The translations under genes were made by a program, and so were the position numbers. The notes beneath the pieces are model-generated. The model was not told the origin of the DNA. It did no database searches and worked only from the letters and a program-made list of their open reading frames with translations. A stretch of 64,000 nucleotides of DNA from Celoporthe dispersa (taxonomy: Eukaryota > Ascomycota > Sordariomycetes > Diaporthales > Cryphonectriaceae), in NCBI GenBank assembly GCA_016584495.1, contig WAID01000012.1, positions 1 through 64,000 of the forward strand, written 5' to 3'. Shown here piece by piece: positions 10,996 through 22,504 of this stretch (its first letter is position 1; each line of letters begins with the position of its first letter).

Positions 10996-11817
10996 CTAAT
11001 TCACGCCATATAAATGAGAGAAGCTAGACAGTATTACGACAGCAAAACCAAGGATAGAAATAGCAAACGACTTCCGGTCACTAAATAACCAGAGTACGAG
11101 CTTCGCATCCCAGTCGTGCCAGCTAGAGCCCCGGTACGTTGTGAAGAAACACCCACTGATCTTGTTGTACTCGCCCAGTGTCAGGATGCGAAATTCCATG
11201 TTCTCCTCGCTCTCCCGTTCCTTATCAGCAACCTCAGCCCGCCACCGAGTCCACACCGATGTTAGGAACAAAGGCCCTGTGGAAGCCATGACAGTGACGT
11301 AAGGCAAGAGCCAGTCCCGATGCGCATCCTCTAGACTCTCGATTGCCCTCCGAAAGAACGGGTGTCCCGGAATCGCTCCCATGACGTTGTTGCTAATGCC
11401 AACGGGGAAGGCTTCCCGGACCCAGATTGCATGTCCTAATAGCTCGTCCAGCCGGCGGCTGCAGCCATCATCCAGGTCGATGTAGATGCCACCGAATTTC
11501 CAGAGAATGAAATAGCGTATGGCGTCTGCCCGCTGAATGGCGTACGGGTAGCCGAGAAAGGTGGGCAGGAACCAGGGAAATTCCCGTTCAATAAAGTCGA
11601 TATTTTGCTGGTCTGACCAAAACATGTATTTATAGTCCGGATGCGTGGCCCTGCATGACTGTTGGGCTATGTGCCAGTGGGCTGGGATGGACGACTCGGT
11701 GATATATGTCTGGTGGATTAATTTCGGGATTAGGGGGGAACGGCCATGATCTACTGTATCCAATATGGGTACGAGAGGTCCGAGCCGTTCTTCCCAAGAG
11801 TATTCCAACGTCGGCAT
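10996..11817 (-). CDS. GT32-type glycosyltransferase (DXD, OCH1/SUR1-like)
   Basis: 273 residues. Conserved features are IPKLIHQTYIT near the start, YKYMFWSDQ, a block AIQRADAIRYFILWKFGGIY followed by IDLDD (the DXD metal-binding motif), and NNVMGAIPGHPFF. This is the sugar-binding DXD family (Gly_transf_sug) that includes mannosyl-inositol-phosphorylceramide synthases and Och1 mannosyltransferases. A hydrophobic helix (SFAISILGFAVVILSSF) lies at the C-terminus. The frame stays open upstream to about 11888 (ending GWPRGQL before the chosen Met) where a TATAG acceptor-like site occurs, so an extra 5' exon with a membrane anchor is possible. The start at 11817 is therefore tentative. Confidence 0.82.
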   Translation of the reverse strand: MPTLEYSWEERLGPLVPILDTVDHGRSPLIPKLIHQTYITESSIPAHWHIAQQSCRATHPDYKYMFWSDQQNIDFIEREFPWFLPTFLGYPYAIQRADAIRYFILWKFGGIYIDLDDGCSRRLDELLGHAIWVREAFPVGISNNVMGAIPGHPFFRRAIESLEDAHRDWLLPYVTVMASTGPLFLTSVWTRWRAEVADKERESEENMEFRILTLGEYNKISGCFFTTYRGSSWHDWDAKLVLWLFSDRKSFAISILGFAVVILSSFSHLYGVN

Positions 11818-13520
11818 GAGCTGTCCCCTGGGCCATCCTTCGTATTTGTGATCGAGGGTGGTGCTCAGAAGATATATTCTCGCCCACCTATATTAGACCC
11901 TGAGTGAGCACGAATAGTAGACTTTGAATGAAACGGCAGAGGCGGTAAAAGACTTGGACTCACACTGCACACGCAAACGAATGTACGAAGTAAGGTGAAC
12001 TCATCACCAGCCCCAAGACCAAGGTTCTTGGGGCCCACGAACGGGCCAAGCGTTTCCCTCCCTTCCCGAACAACATTCTATAACTTCTTCGAAACACCGA
12101 TATAGGCCGCAAAAGACGCACAACCAACCAGTTCGAATCCCTTCACGGCCACCTTGTAATGAAGGCTGTTCCAAATCCAGCCTTATGGTCACACTATCCT
12201 ACAACACGCTTTCGGCTATAGCTGAGTACTTCTTCCGCAAACGCCTCTACGTACTTTGGAGGATTCAAGGCTGCACCCCGCCGCAAGATTAGAAGGCCAC
12301 ATAGGAATAGTAGCAGGCCTTGGGAGAAGGAATTTCACATTTCTCAGCTCAAAGACGCAGTCCACAAGGGTGTAGCGATGTATGTAATTTGTCGACAAGG
12401 GGGAGAAAGGTTTTTTCTGCGGGGATGCGAAAAAAGATTTGGAAGCTGTGGAGATCCGTTGAAATACCCCTGGCTATGAGATCATCATGCAAATCTCAGC
12501 AAACAGGGATAAGTGAAATGCATCATCTGTATCTACTCTATTGTAACATGTATTTGGTTGAATGTTATTGGGATTAGCTATGCCAGGGTTACATAAGCAT
12601 AGTCCCAGGATATATGCCTCCTGTCTATGATAGCTAGCCTAGCCTAGCCTTTTTCTTCTTTCTTCACTTTTTTGACACCTGTGCATATACACACTAAATA
12701 GACCTCTCTTTATCACAATTCAGCTGTGTTCCCGTGAGTGTTGTAGTGACCCCTTGTTTGTCCCCAATGAATATACAAGTGACTAAGCTCCTGCAGCGAA
12801 GCTGATGCAGTGGCCCAGGACAGGAAGGCTGGCAGGATTTGTGACACAATATAGTCAGCAAGAGGTGCTGGAAAGAGTTAGAAGCTACGAAGTATGTGGT
12901 TTAATTTCGTCAAACAATGCCTTAAATTTCTTATCATTTGTAATAGCCCTCTAGTGTACATGCTCTCTCTACCAACTCCACTACTAATCCTAGACCTAGT
13001 CATCTGCAGCTTAATCAATTGCTCTAGCAGCTGCTTGTTTCTCTTCTCCAAGCCGTCCAACTATACTCCTTGAGTCGCACATCATTTGTTAACTGTAATT
13101 AAGTATACAAAATATGATAGTCCATGAGCCAAGTAAAAGCTTTTCTTAGAAGAATTTTGTATTTCAATATACCTTGCTCTTTTAATGAGATGAATTTACT
13201 CCCTCTTGCTATTTTGTAAAAGCTAGAGTAATATGATAAGCACTGCAATAATCCTAAGATTCCTAAGTACTAATTGGATTTATGCTAACAAAAGCAGTAT
13301 TCAAAGTGTAAGTTTCTTGAATATGGAAATATATAAATTCTATATATTATGCAAGTATTTACTGCTAGTAAAGCTATTGCTGCTGAAGAAGTATTCAGAA
13401 GTAATATTTAGATTACTAGCTGAAAAGCTATCTACTATCTTATCTAATAATAATAAATATATTCTTATATATTTAGCTTTTTAGACTAGCTTATTAAGCT
13501 TGCTAATAATGTAAATAATC
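11818..13520. other. Gene-poor AT-rich tract with transposon debris
   Basis: No intact gene. 11890-12400 may include an upstream exon of the sugar transferase but none could be confirmed. From 12600 the sequence becomes AT-rich. On the minus strand at 12878-13060 a coiled-coil-like stretch (EKRNKQLLEQLIKLQ) resembles the tail of pogo/Fot1 transposases, but this is weak. Confidence 0.4.
13342..13500 (+). mobile_element. Possible hAT transposase C-terminal remnant
   Basis: One frame reads ASKAIAAEEVFRS followed by stops, reminiscent of the hAT dimerisation signature (A..AAERVFS). The stretch is AT-rich and full of stops. This is a single-motif observation. Confidence 0.2.
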
Positions 13521-14336
13521 TGTTATAACCCATCCAACATGCAGGTCACGACAGGAACAAGAACAAGCACGAAAGCTGCTCGGAACGGAACTCCAGAAGC
13601 CGAGAATCCAACACTTTAATACAGAACGAGAAAGGCAGAATTATGTAACCTAGGGCTAGGGTCAAAGAAATGGATATATTGAATATGTAACATATCCAAC
13701 ATAGTCGGATCGGATGAATCAGCAATATATCCGAATAATCCATCCTCATTACTAATACCAACATTACCAATAGGTACTGAAAAGCTGGAACATATAAAGA
13801 CACTGAACCAGAACCTCGGGCGCCGTCGCACGAAAGAACGAACGTCAAGGCAATAGGCAAGGGCTCGTGCAACCCAAGCATGCTGAATCGGTCACAAGGA
13901 CGACAACAAACGAAGGCCACATGTGCACAAGGTCAGGGTGAAAAGCCTGCCTTAGACCTGTCCAAAGGGCTCAAATTGAGAAAAGAAGGGAAGATTGCTT
14001 GTTATTTCTGTCTAGGCGTAGAAAAAAATGAAGGGGGGCTGTACTCTTATATCTGAACGATCTCAGAACCCACCTACATTCCATGTCCTGAGGTCCACTC
14101 CACTGGCCACCACAATAACATATTCATTACTCATTAAATAGATTATTATATATAGCTCTTCAATTATCAATCTAAATATTACTTGATATACAAGTAATAG
14201 CTTTACTGCTAGTGACATATTGCAGAAATACTCAGATTTTCCGATATTACTAGATTTATATTTTGACACCGCTCTTATTAGCATAAACCTTTTGTGTACT
14301 TGTTGAAACCTTAGGATACAGCAGTGCTCATTACAA
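13521..14336 (+). repeat. LTR-like repeat (TGTTATAACCC...CATTACA)
   Basis: It begins TGTTATAACCCATCCAACAT and ends with the CAGTGCTCATTACA block shared with 4.3, 4.6 and 22.0 kb. It contains the inverted partner (13945-14121) of the 3.9-kb repeat. The first 20 bases match 21657-21676 with three differences, all C in this copy and T in the other, and all in CpA context. The 5-bp flanks (TAATC and ATGGA) do not match, so it is not a clean solo LTR. It may be nested elements. Confidence 0.5.
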
Positions 14337-15389
14337 TGGAGCTGCGTTCCACCAAAGCTATTCTTAACAAAATACTTCGAATGGAAAAAGCAGAAATAGT
14401 ATCAGAAAAGCAATAGCCTCTTGAAGAATATATATTATCTGATCGCTGAATTGAGCAAATCAGACTGATATCTTTTTTGTGCGAAATAATAGCGTTGGTA
14501 GATTACGGTAATTAATAGTATCTACGCTAGCTGATATGAATTGCTTCTGGATTTTCTCTAAGTCTCAATGCAATTCGCTGCGATCCTAACCTAAATGCAC
14601 TCAAGATATAAAGCCGATATAGCCTCGATGAGTCGACCAGATTAAGATACGAGCCCTTGTGCACTGGGGCTAGACCAAGGCTCTGAATATGCTAATACTG
14701 GATATCTATTAGGCGCCATATAGTAATTTTGGTAGTGCCTTCTTCAACCTTTATACAGGCTGCAAACTTGATGGCGTTCCCAGTACCCGGCTTGACAGTC
14801 GTGTCAATGTCTACATTTTCATCTATCCGGAACGGGTCCGCTAGCTTTTGCTGAATAGGCCCTGATACGCTAGCCCTCACCTTCGACATGGGCAGGCAGC
14901 CTGCTCTAGCACTCCCGAAAGCCTATGTAAGTCTCGGCCAGGGAGACAACAGGTATACTTGAGCAACTGCGCACACTCGCCGCGCAGCTCTCCTCCACTG
15001 TCTATGCAGAGCTCCCACCCAGGATGCTATCGGCAGTCCAGATACGACAGCTCAGTATCGCAAATAACAAAAACTGCATGTCGAAGTTTTACAAATGCTC
15101 TCAGCTCTTCTCAAAAAAGAGAAATATCTACATGCTAGTATCTTAAAGACAGACTGAATGAACAAAGCAGCCAAGAAAAGAAAGCAATTAGTATATATTC
15201 TTCAGATACTCGAGCAACTTCAGTTTGTAGTCTTTTATAGGCAGTGGTATATTTGTGAAACGGTGATTACATCGATCAGAACATGCGTCTGACGTGAGCC
15301 TCATACTTGATAGGTAGACACAGGTATTATTAGGTGGCCCTTTGCCGAAATGCAACACCCTCGTGACCCGCTGTAGCAAAAAATGTGCT
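14337..15389. other. AT-rich intergenic tract
   Basis: No supported gene. A short coding-like island at about 14945-15120 (+) reads EQLRTLAAQLSSTVYAELPP, and a 65-codon minus frame lies at 14692-14889. Neither has a recognisable family. The 3' flank of the P450 gene is at the right edge. Confidence 0.4.
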
Positions 15390-17168
15390 CTAAACAAGAT
15401 ATTCATCCATACCAGTAAGATACCTCGAGTCGCTCTCTTCCCAAGGGTGCTCCACTTCTACCCTTGTGATCAACTCCTCGTGCTTCTGACTCCTCGGTGT
15501 TATGCTATACGCCCATGGCTTTGGGTGGGTGAGAACCCCAGGACCAACGCTTAGTGAAGTCGGGATATCCTCACTATCTTCATTGACTGCTCTCTTGATG
15601 TCGAATACTGCGAGGCTTTGAGCGATTGTGAGATAAACTGAGGCGTCCGCCAACCGTTTTCCAGGACAAACCCGTCTCCCAAACCCGAAAAAGCCTGAAC
15701 TTTCGGGGTTTGGCTCATCGTATGGACTCAAGAACCGCTCTGGCTTGAAGGTTTCAGGGTCATGGTACACCTTTGGGTCGTGCAGGAACCACCATATGTT
15801 CGGCAGTAAGATCGCGCCTTTCGGAATGAGGTACCCGTCGTATATATCGTCCTGATCACTTGTATGCGGCAAACCCATCGGCGCAACAGGCAGCCATCGC
15901 ATCACCTCCTTCACTATCGCGTTGATGTAAGGTAGGTTATCTCGATCCTGGAAAGACGGAAGTCTGTCTGAGCCCACTGCTCGCTCTATCTCCTCCCTCG
16001 CTTTCCGCTGGACGTCGGGATACATCGTCATGGCCAAGAAGAATGCCATTATGCTGCTGACACTGGTATCCGCGCCGCCGGCGTACATGCTCCCATTAAC
16101 CCATTTAATGGCATAGTCAGATTCCGGACTGAGATCTCCGTCCTGCTCCATCTGGATCTCGTGGATCATAGATGCTGTAAAGCTCTGCTTGTGGGCTCCA
16201 CGGGCCATTTGATCCTTGACAAAATTGTATGGCTTGTCAATTAAATCCTCGTTGGCCTTTTTGAAGTATCGCGCGGTCTTCTTAAATCCTGCGCCTGGCC
16301 ATGAATCTGGCAAATACTTCAAGAACGTTGCGAAGTCGACAGCCCAGACACCGGCCGCGGTGGCCGTAGAGAAGTTCTGCATCATACGCTGTGCGAGCGT
16401 TATAAGAGGGTCACGCTTGAAGGGTTCGATAGTGTATCCGTATGCAAGATGGAGGATGATGGCGCCAGCTTCCCTGCATAAGTGTTAGGACGCAAAACTA
16501 ACTGGTGCTCGATAGACCTCTCTAGGAAAGCTATGGTGGGGAACGCGGCCTGGGAACGAACGTTTCGATGAACTTGACCAGATCCTCGGGTTTCTTCAAA
16601 ACACGGAGAAGAAACCGACCGACCTCGGTTTCTTGGACTGAATTGAACCTTGCTAGTGCTACCGTGCTACCAATTTGATTGTGGATTAACTTTCGGTAGA
16701 AACGCAGCGTGCTATTGTTGCCTTGGCTGGAAGCAAACCCCTCAAAGCCCGAGCTATATATTTCGGCCATCAGCGCCTGTCTAGTCGTATTAGGTTAAAG
16801 GGGAAAAGGGTGTGAACTCTTACAGCCCAAAAGGCCATTTCCAGATATGGTCTCCCAGAGTGTTTTGCTGCTCGCTTCTCCAGTAATTCAATTGCTGCCT
16901 TCTTGTCGCTTATGATTACTAGTGTTTGGCCCAGAATAGTAACAGAGCTGAGAGGGCCATATTGATCCTTATGTTTGATCCAGTGGGACCATTCTGGGAC
17001 GTCTTTCGGTGGCAGGTCGGCCACATTCCCCAAGATCGGGAAAGGTCTTGGGCCTGGTGGTAAGGGAGCACCTTTCGATTTGAAAAGCCACCTGATCACG
17101 CTAAACAGCCCGAAAGCTGCGACACAGCTGTAAACAAGTGCAAGGGCAGCCATTCTGAAGTCCGGCAC
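15390..17168 (-). CDS. Cytochrome P450 (OrdA/CYP64-like group)
   Basis: Three exons, 17168-16824, 16776-16562 and 16473-15390, have phases that all agree, giving about 547 residues. An N-terminal membrane anchor (ALALVYSCVAAFGLFSVI) is followed by PLPPGPRPFPILGN. Later features are the I-helix AGGADTS, the ExxR motif as KEVMRW, the PERF motif as KPERFL, and the heme loop FGFGRRVCPGKRLAD with the Cys ligand. It is an ER-bound monooxygenase needing a P450 reductase. Its layout resembles O-methylsterigmatocystin oxidoreductase-type enzymes, but the substrate cannot be told from sequence. It stands alone between decayed elements, about 13 kb from the tailoring cluster, and is intact. Confidence 0.92.
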
Positions 17169-17693
17169 AGAAGCTGCAGTCGGGGATAGAACATAAGTGT
17201 AGAAACAACTTTATCTACACAACGGTGGGAATCGAAAAGTTTGGAGCGTATGTGTATTTAAATATGATGTCGGGACGCGGCAGCCTTGCTGACGCTCTAC
17301 TACCACATGCGTCTCGCTTGGGGCAAACTAACCAAAAGCGGCTGGCCAAGACCGATAGTTTTCTCACGTCAGCTTGTCTGATTAATCAAGAGGCTCAATA
17401 GCTACAAGATGAGCGGCATATGGAATCAAAACAACATCCGAAGGTGGGTGCCGCTACTTCAAGAGCGTTTCTAGATCCAACCACTTGTTTATTATGTTTT
17501 GTTCAATTCGTCGCCTCATTTTCGTAACGGTACCCTACTTGAGGAATCAACAGAACACGGCGGGCGCTAGGCTGCTGAAGCAGGAGCTTTGAGACGGCAG
17601 TGGTAGCTATACCCTATTTTTTAAGGGTAAAGTGATTACACATTTTCACTAACATCATCGCATTCAGAAGCTTAAAAGCTCTGGTTATGTTCT
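17169..17693. other. P450 promoter region and spacer
   Basis: The 5' flank of the P450 is on the left; the 3' end of the ankyrin pseudogene is on the right. No gene or clear regulatory motif was recognised. Confidence 0.5.
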
Positions 17694-20600
17694 TTATTGG
17701 TAGTCTTTTCGCAATAGCATCTTCACCGCCTCGGGCGGCCTCTTCCATGCGGCGATATGCAGTAGCGTGCCACCAAGCCTGTCGAGAACATGCAAGTCGG
17801 AGTTATGATCGACGAGCAGCTGGGCTATAAGGTAGTTCCCTTCAAGCATAGCTAGCTGGAGTGGGGTTATATTGTCACGGATGGTGCGCACGGCGCCGAG
17901 AGACAGTAGCTTTCGAGATATGGTTTCGGTGCCCCTCATTGCTGCCATATGCAGCGGCGTAACGTTGTCCTTGTTGGCGAGCTTCGGATCTCACTTCTCT
18001 TCCGGGAGTAACGCTGCTATCTGGTACCGGCCGCGGCTGATAGTGATCAGCAGTGGCGTATCCATCGATTCGAAGTAAGGTGGGTTGAGGTCGGACGCCT
18101 TTTTGATGAGCAGATGCGTCACTAAGAGAGGGCCATTTTGGCACGACAGGTACAGGGGCGTGGCGCCGGTGTTTTCCGGCGCACAGGGATCGGCGCCGAA
18201 CTGCAGCAGTAGGGAGACCACGTCCAGGTTCTCCTCCTCCATAAACGCGAGGTGCAGCGCCGTTTGCCCGCTCTCGTCGGTCACGCAGGGGTCGGTCACG
18301 CAGGGGTCGGCCTTGTGGTCCAGGAGCAGCCGGGCAATGTCTATCCAAACCCTGTCGACGGCCCACATGAGCGGCGTCCACCGACTCCGATCACAAGGCG
18401 AAGGGTTGCATTTGTCAAGGAGCAGCTTGATGGCCGCTTCCTGCTGCGCGAAGACGGCGAGATGTAGCGTTGAGTATCCGTTTTGGTCCACTGCTTCCAC
18501 GTCCGCTTTGTTTTCCAGGAGGAGGCGAAGTAGACAATCATAGCACCGGTCTATGTTCTTGTCGTCGCCATCTTTCTCAGTCGCAGCAGACATTGCACGA
18601 ATGCTCGTACTAATGCCCGCACCTGCGAATGTGCCGCCTTCGCGATCCTTGGGACTTCTCTGGTATGTTTAAACATTATTGTGACCCCAACAAGCAGCAT
18701 ATTATAATGGCGTGTGTCCGCCCTTGTCCCGGGGATCGATCGACAGCGACGCTGAAGCCATGCTTTTTATAAGGACCCGAACGACGTCCTCATGCATAGC
18801 ATCCACGGCGCAATACAGCGGCGTCTGTCCGTACTTCTCTTCGGCTGCTGTCAGCATCTCACCGCCAGCCCCATTGCGGAGAAGTAGCTTGGCCGTGGAC
18901 TTGTGACCTCGCAAGGCAGCCAAATGCAGGGCTGTTCCTTTTTCACCCGTGTACCACTCTTGCCCATAACCGAGACTAGAAAAGCTGAAGTACTTGCACC
19001 ATAAATTGCGTATTTCAGAAATCTTCCTCTTTAGCAACTCGGTGTCGCGTATGAAAATTTCTTGAATGCGGCTGGTATCGCAATTGTTGTTGCCGCTCTT
19101 GCCACCGGCCGCTGAGCGGGCATGGTACTTCCAGTACTCGACCGCATAAGCCAAGAACGGATGTTTCGCTGCCGCTATGGTACAGACTGAGTTTTTCTCT
19201 GCGAAGGAGAGATGGGCCTTGTCTGTCTTGCAAGCTGCGAGAGATTCTCGATGCAAGTAGTGATAGCATCGGTCGGCGAGGACGAGATGCCCTTCTTCCG
19301 CCTTCCAACAAGCCCCGTAGAAACTTTTCAAAGGCTCTGATGTTATATTCTTGGGGAGGAAGGTTTGGGCAGACCGGTGAATCAGCGTGACCGTGTTTGT
19401 AGATCGTTCGATATTGACGAAGGACCCGCTCAGTTCGAGATAGGCTCGCATGGTATCCTCGGGTACTTCGGTCTCATCGGCTGTCACGATGTTGCTTGCG
19501 ATGGTAAGCTCCTGGAGATCGAAAGGTCGTGCGGCATACAGAACAACCTGTAAGATGTTACGAACGATTTCCTGAGCCTCCTCCACCCTCGAGTCCAGCA
19601 TCCTCTGATAGAAATTGTTGAGGCCTTTGATCGGTTTCTTGAGGAGGGCTTCGACAATCCACGGGCGAGCCTTTCGAATCGGCTCGCAGGCGAGCCAGAC
19701 CCACAAGAAGATTCCCTCGGAGCTTCCGAGCAGCGCGCGGTCTACGGCCGCCTTTTCGGTCTCGGTGTAGCGCTTGGAAAAAATCTTTGTCTTCTGCACT
19801 TCGATGTAGCGGTGGACATCTTCCTCGATCGCCGCAGCGTTGTTTTCGAGACAGATGGACTTGAAACCTTTATCATTGCTCCCGAGCGTCTCTGAAATGT
19901 ACAGATTGTTAGGCCTGCTCGTGATAATCCACTTCATTTTAATATGTCGCGAACATTGCAGCCCCGTCTCAAGGTCTTCCACGAGGCGTTTTAGCCATAC
20001 CACGCGTGAATCAGAGTCTCACTCATCCAGGGGGTCGACTATGAAGTGCGAAGTGCTGTTCGGAGAAGACTTCCGCATAGTTTCCATGAAGATGCTCCAA
20101 CAAGCGTGCAACGTCTCGGGTTCCGTGAACAGCTTCGCGTTTTATGTTCAGGCCCTGCCTTATATTGACGACGAGTTCCAGTCGACGCTCTAGAAGCTGA
20201 TAGAAAACGGACCGCATCAGCGCAACGGCCGTGCCCATGCGGTAGTCGTCGTGGGCAAAGAAGAAGTAGCAGCAGATTGCTTTGGGTGGTTCGGTAGCCG
20301 GTCCATCCCGAGGACTCTCCACCGAGGAGGCCAGCGACACGAGCTTGTCGATCAGAGACAGTGATAACATCGGCTTGCCCTTGCCGGGATTTCCGTGGAT
20401 CTATAGGAGGTCGTCACCGTTTGATGCTATGAACTCAGCGTATGTAGGATGTTCGTGAAGCCAGCCGCAAGTGTTCGGAAGAACTTTTCCTTTTTGTCGT
20501 CCAGTTTGCATCTGTAGTCAGCTGGCTTGGGAATCTCCGGCTCGGCCTTGATGATCATACTCAAGTACTCCGTGACCGCCTCGTCTCGGGCCTTGATCAG

Positions 20601-21613
20601 ATCATTTTTCTCTTTCTCCTACTCTTCAGCAACTCGCCCCGCTTCAATTTTCTCCACCCTGGCAGTCATCTCGGCCAGGTTGGTCTCGAGATACTCCTTG
20701 AGCGCCTCAAAATGCCACTTCTGATCGAGGGCAATATACTTGAGTCGCATATAGTCGACCGCGGCAGTGTCGCGGCCCCTTGCGCTTCGAGTTTCTTAAT
20801 CTCGTCGAGCATCGCCTTCCAGCCGTCGCACCTAGCGATGTTCGATACGTAACGGAAGAAGGGGTGACGAGAATATTGCCGCGCGAGACGGATCTAGTAC
20901 TCCGTAATATGCGTGTATAGCTTGACGGTCGTGGCTTAAAATTACACCCTGAGATTGGTGACGTTTACGTCGCTAGTCCGATCGATTTGGTTTGCACCCA
21001 AGCCTCTGTAAGTCTGCTCTCGTACGAGATACCGTAGCACAAGATTGTTGATGTATTCGAAGCCATCAAGAGCGGCAAGTGACTGCTCGTGGGAATTGAG
21101 GAGTAATCATCCATTATCAGCAAGGACTTCCGGCAAGCCTTGAACGCCTCTGGATACGACATCCAAGTTTGAGTATGGGCTTACTGGCAAGAGTACACAA
21201 GTGTCAGCCCAAGCGTCGTTGCTGGCGATAGAGTCGATGAAATCCTTGGCGCACACGATGCCCTTCACGATTCGGTCTACCTGTTCCCCAACGCCGACCA
21301 CCACTTGCTTTGATTGCTAGACCTTAATTCGCAACAATGTCTTTTTTTCTTTCACGGCCTCGACTTTTCTGTCCAGAAAACTCGAAATCTGCTCTTTGTC
21401 CAGCTTCAAATAAGCCTCTATAGCATTTGCGTCTGCTCCGATTAGTCCGGGGTCATCAACTTCCTCCGCCGCTCCAGCTTGTGCGTCGCCTTCTTCCAGC
21501 ACAAGGTTTCGATATGCAACTACAAGATCCTTTTTCTCAAAGTAGAGTGATGCGTAAGCTTCTTTCCAGATATCGGACATACCACCAGGAGGATTAGCCG
21601 CATTCGACAACAT
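17694..21613 (-). pseudogene. NWD-type NACHT-ankyrin STAND protein, inactivated
   Basis: The N-terminus (from 21613; SDIWKEAYASLYFEKK, then VVGVGEQVDRIVKGIV and CVLLPVSPYSN) matches the NACHT_N/NWD STAND start. The P-loop reads IHGNPGKGKPM, with Pro where Thr/Ser is expected, directly after an in-frame TAG at 20403-20401. Walker B reads FIVDPLDE and is followed by TGA at 20021-20019. Then come the NACHT winged region (GIFLWVWLACEPIRKA) and about nine ankyrin repeats (for example TALHLAALRGHKSTAKLLL). Further stops lie at 18704-18702 and 17993-17991, and 20.4-21.3 kb contains frameshifts. With several stops and a broken P-loop it cannot make the full sensor. It was probably an allorecognition/immune-type receptor. 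A direct 9-nt repeat (GGTCGGTCACGCAGG region, about 18288-18308) duplicates CVTDP within one ankyrin. Confidence 0.85.
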
Positions 21614-21644
21614 ACTCGCTTAAATGATTTTAATTAACTTTTCC

Positions 21645-22050
21645 TATCATGACTTATCCAATATGTAGGTTACGAGAAAAGCTATCGGAACAGCGGGGTC
21701 GGAAGGCCCGACAGATTTAACATCCCCAGAGTTAGAGTTAAATAAGCAACTAATCAGGACAGAATAATTGAGATAATCAAGTAGCTATTCAAATTATTTA
21801 CGCTTAGAATAAATAGCAAAGCTAGCTTGCTAAAATGAAAAGATAAATATATAACTAAATTATTATTATCAATAGACAGATTTTTGTATAAAGCTATTCA
21901 ATTATTATAATAGCTTTAACAGCAGTGAATATTTGCATTCAGAATCTTAGTTATATTTCGATATTCGAGACTAGTACTTAGTGATGCTTTTGTTAGCATA
22001 AACTCTTTGTATATTTAGAAATCTTCGAATTATTGCAATACTTATTACAT
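21645..22050 (+). repeat. LTR-like repeat upstream of gag
   Basis: It starts near TATCCAATATGTAGGTTACG, the T-rich version of the 13.53-kb repeat, and ends with the shared TTAGCATAAACTC...ATTACA block just before a gag reading frame. Position and ends fit a degraded 5' LTR of a Ty3/Gypsy element. Exact borders and target duplication are not resolved. Confidence 0.45.
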
Positions 22051-22111
22051 TTTGACTACTTTTGTTCAAGGACGATTCAGGGTACTCCGCCTCGAGCAAT
22101 ATCGAAACACC

Positions 22112-22470
22112 ATGGCTCCTCCGACTCCCACCCTCTCAAGCAGCGGACAGTCTGCGGCGGAACAAATCAACGACGCAATTCGCCGACTTTGCGAACGCAT
22201 TCACCAACTGGAAGCACAGGTGGCCCAGGGAGGCATCATAGCCACGGTCACCATGACTAAAGCTTACAAGTTGGACACACTTACTCCCTACAGCGGTGAG
22301 AAGGGTGCCTCCAGCTCCTCAACGCCCAGTGCAGGGTGTACTTTGCCCACGACCCGGTCTAATTCAACAACGAAGAGAAGAAAGTTACTATGGCAGGCAC
22401 CCGCTTCGGAGGTGACCCCTTGATCTGGTACGAACGCACTCCTCGCGATTATTTTGGGAACGTACAAACT
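22112..22470 (+). mobile_element. Ty3/Gypsy-type gag fragment, broken
   Basis: MAPPTPTLSSS opens a frame with a coiled-coil (RLCERIHQLEAQVAQ) and KLDTLTPYSGEKG. After a frameshift near 22300 it continues as LQLLNAQCRVYFAHDP, an in-frame TAA, EEKKVTMAGTRFGGDP and LIWYERTPRDYFGN. This order (Pro-Tyr-x-Gly block, then a W-F/Y-E-P/R-T block) is the retrotransposon gag capsid layout of fungal Gypsy elements. No protease, reverse transcriptase or integrase follows; the element is cut off at about 22470. Confidence 0.65.
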
Positions 22471-22504
22471 CTAGGGAATCGGACCAAGGAGACTAACGCT
22501 ATCT

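Noticed and set aside
12104..12150. tRNA-like element: GGCCG...CGGCC ends with a GTTCGAATCCC segment
   Set aside because: Only about 46 nt between the pairing ends, the T-stem does not pair, and there is no D or anticodon arm. Chance resemblance.
13521..14336. Clean solo LTR with target-site duplication
   Set aside because: The flanking pentamers differ (TAATC versus ATGGA) and another repeat is embedded, so only 'LTR-like' is supported.
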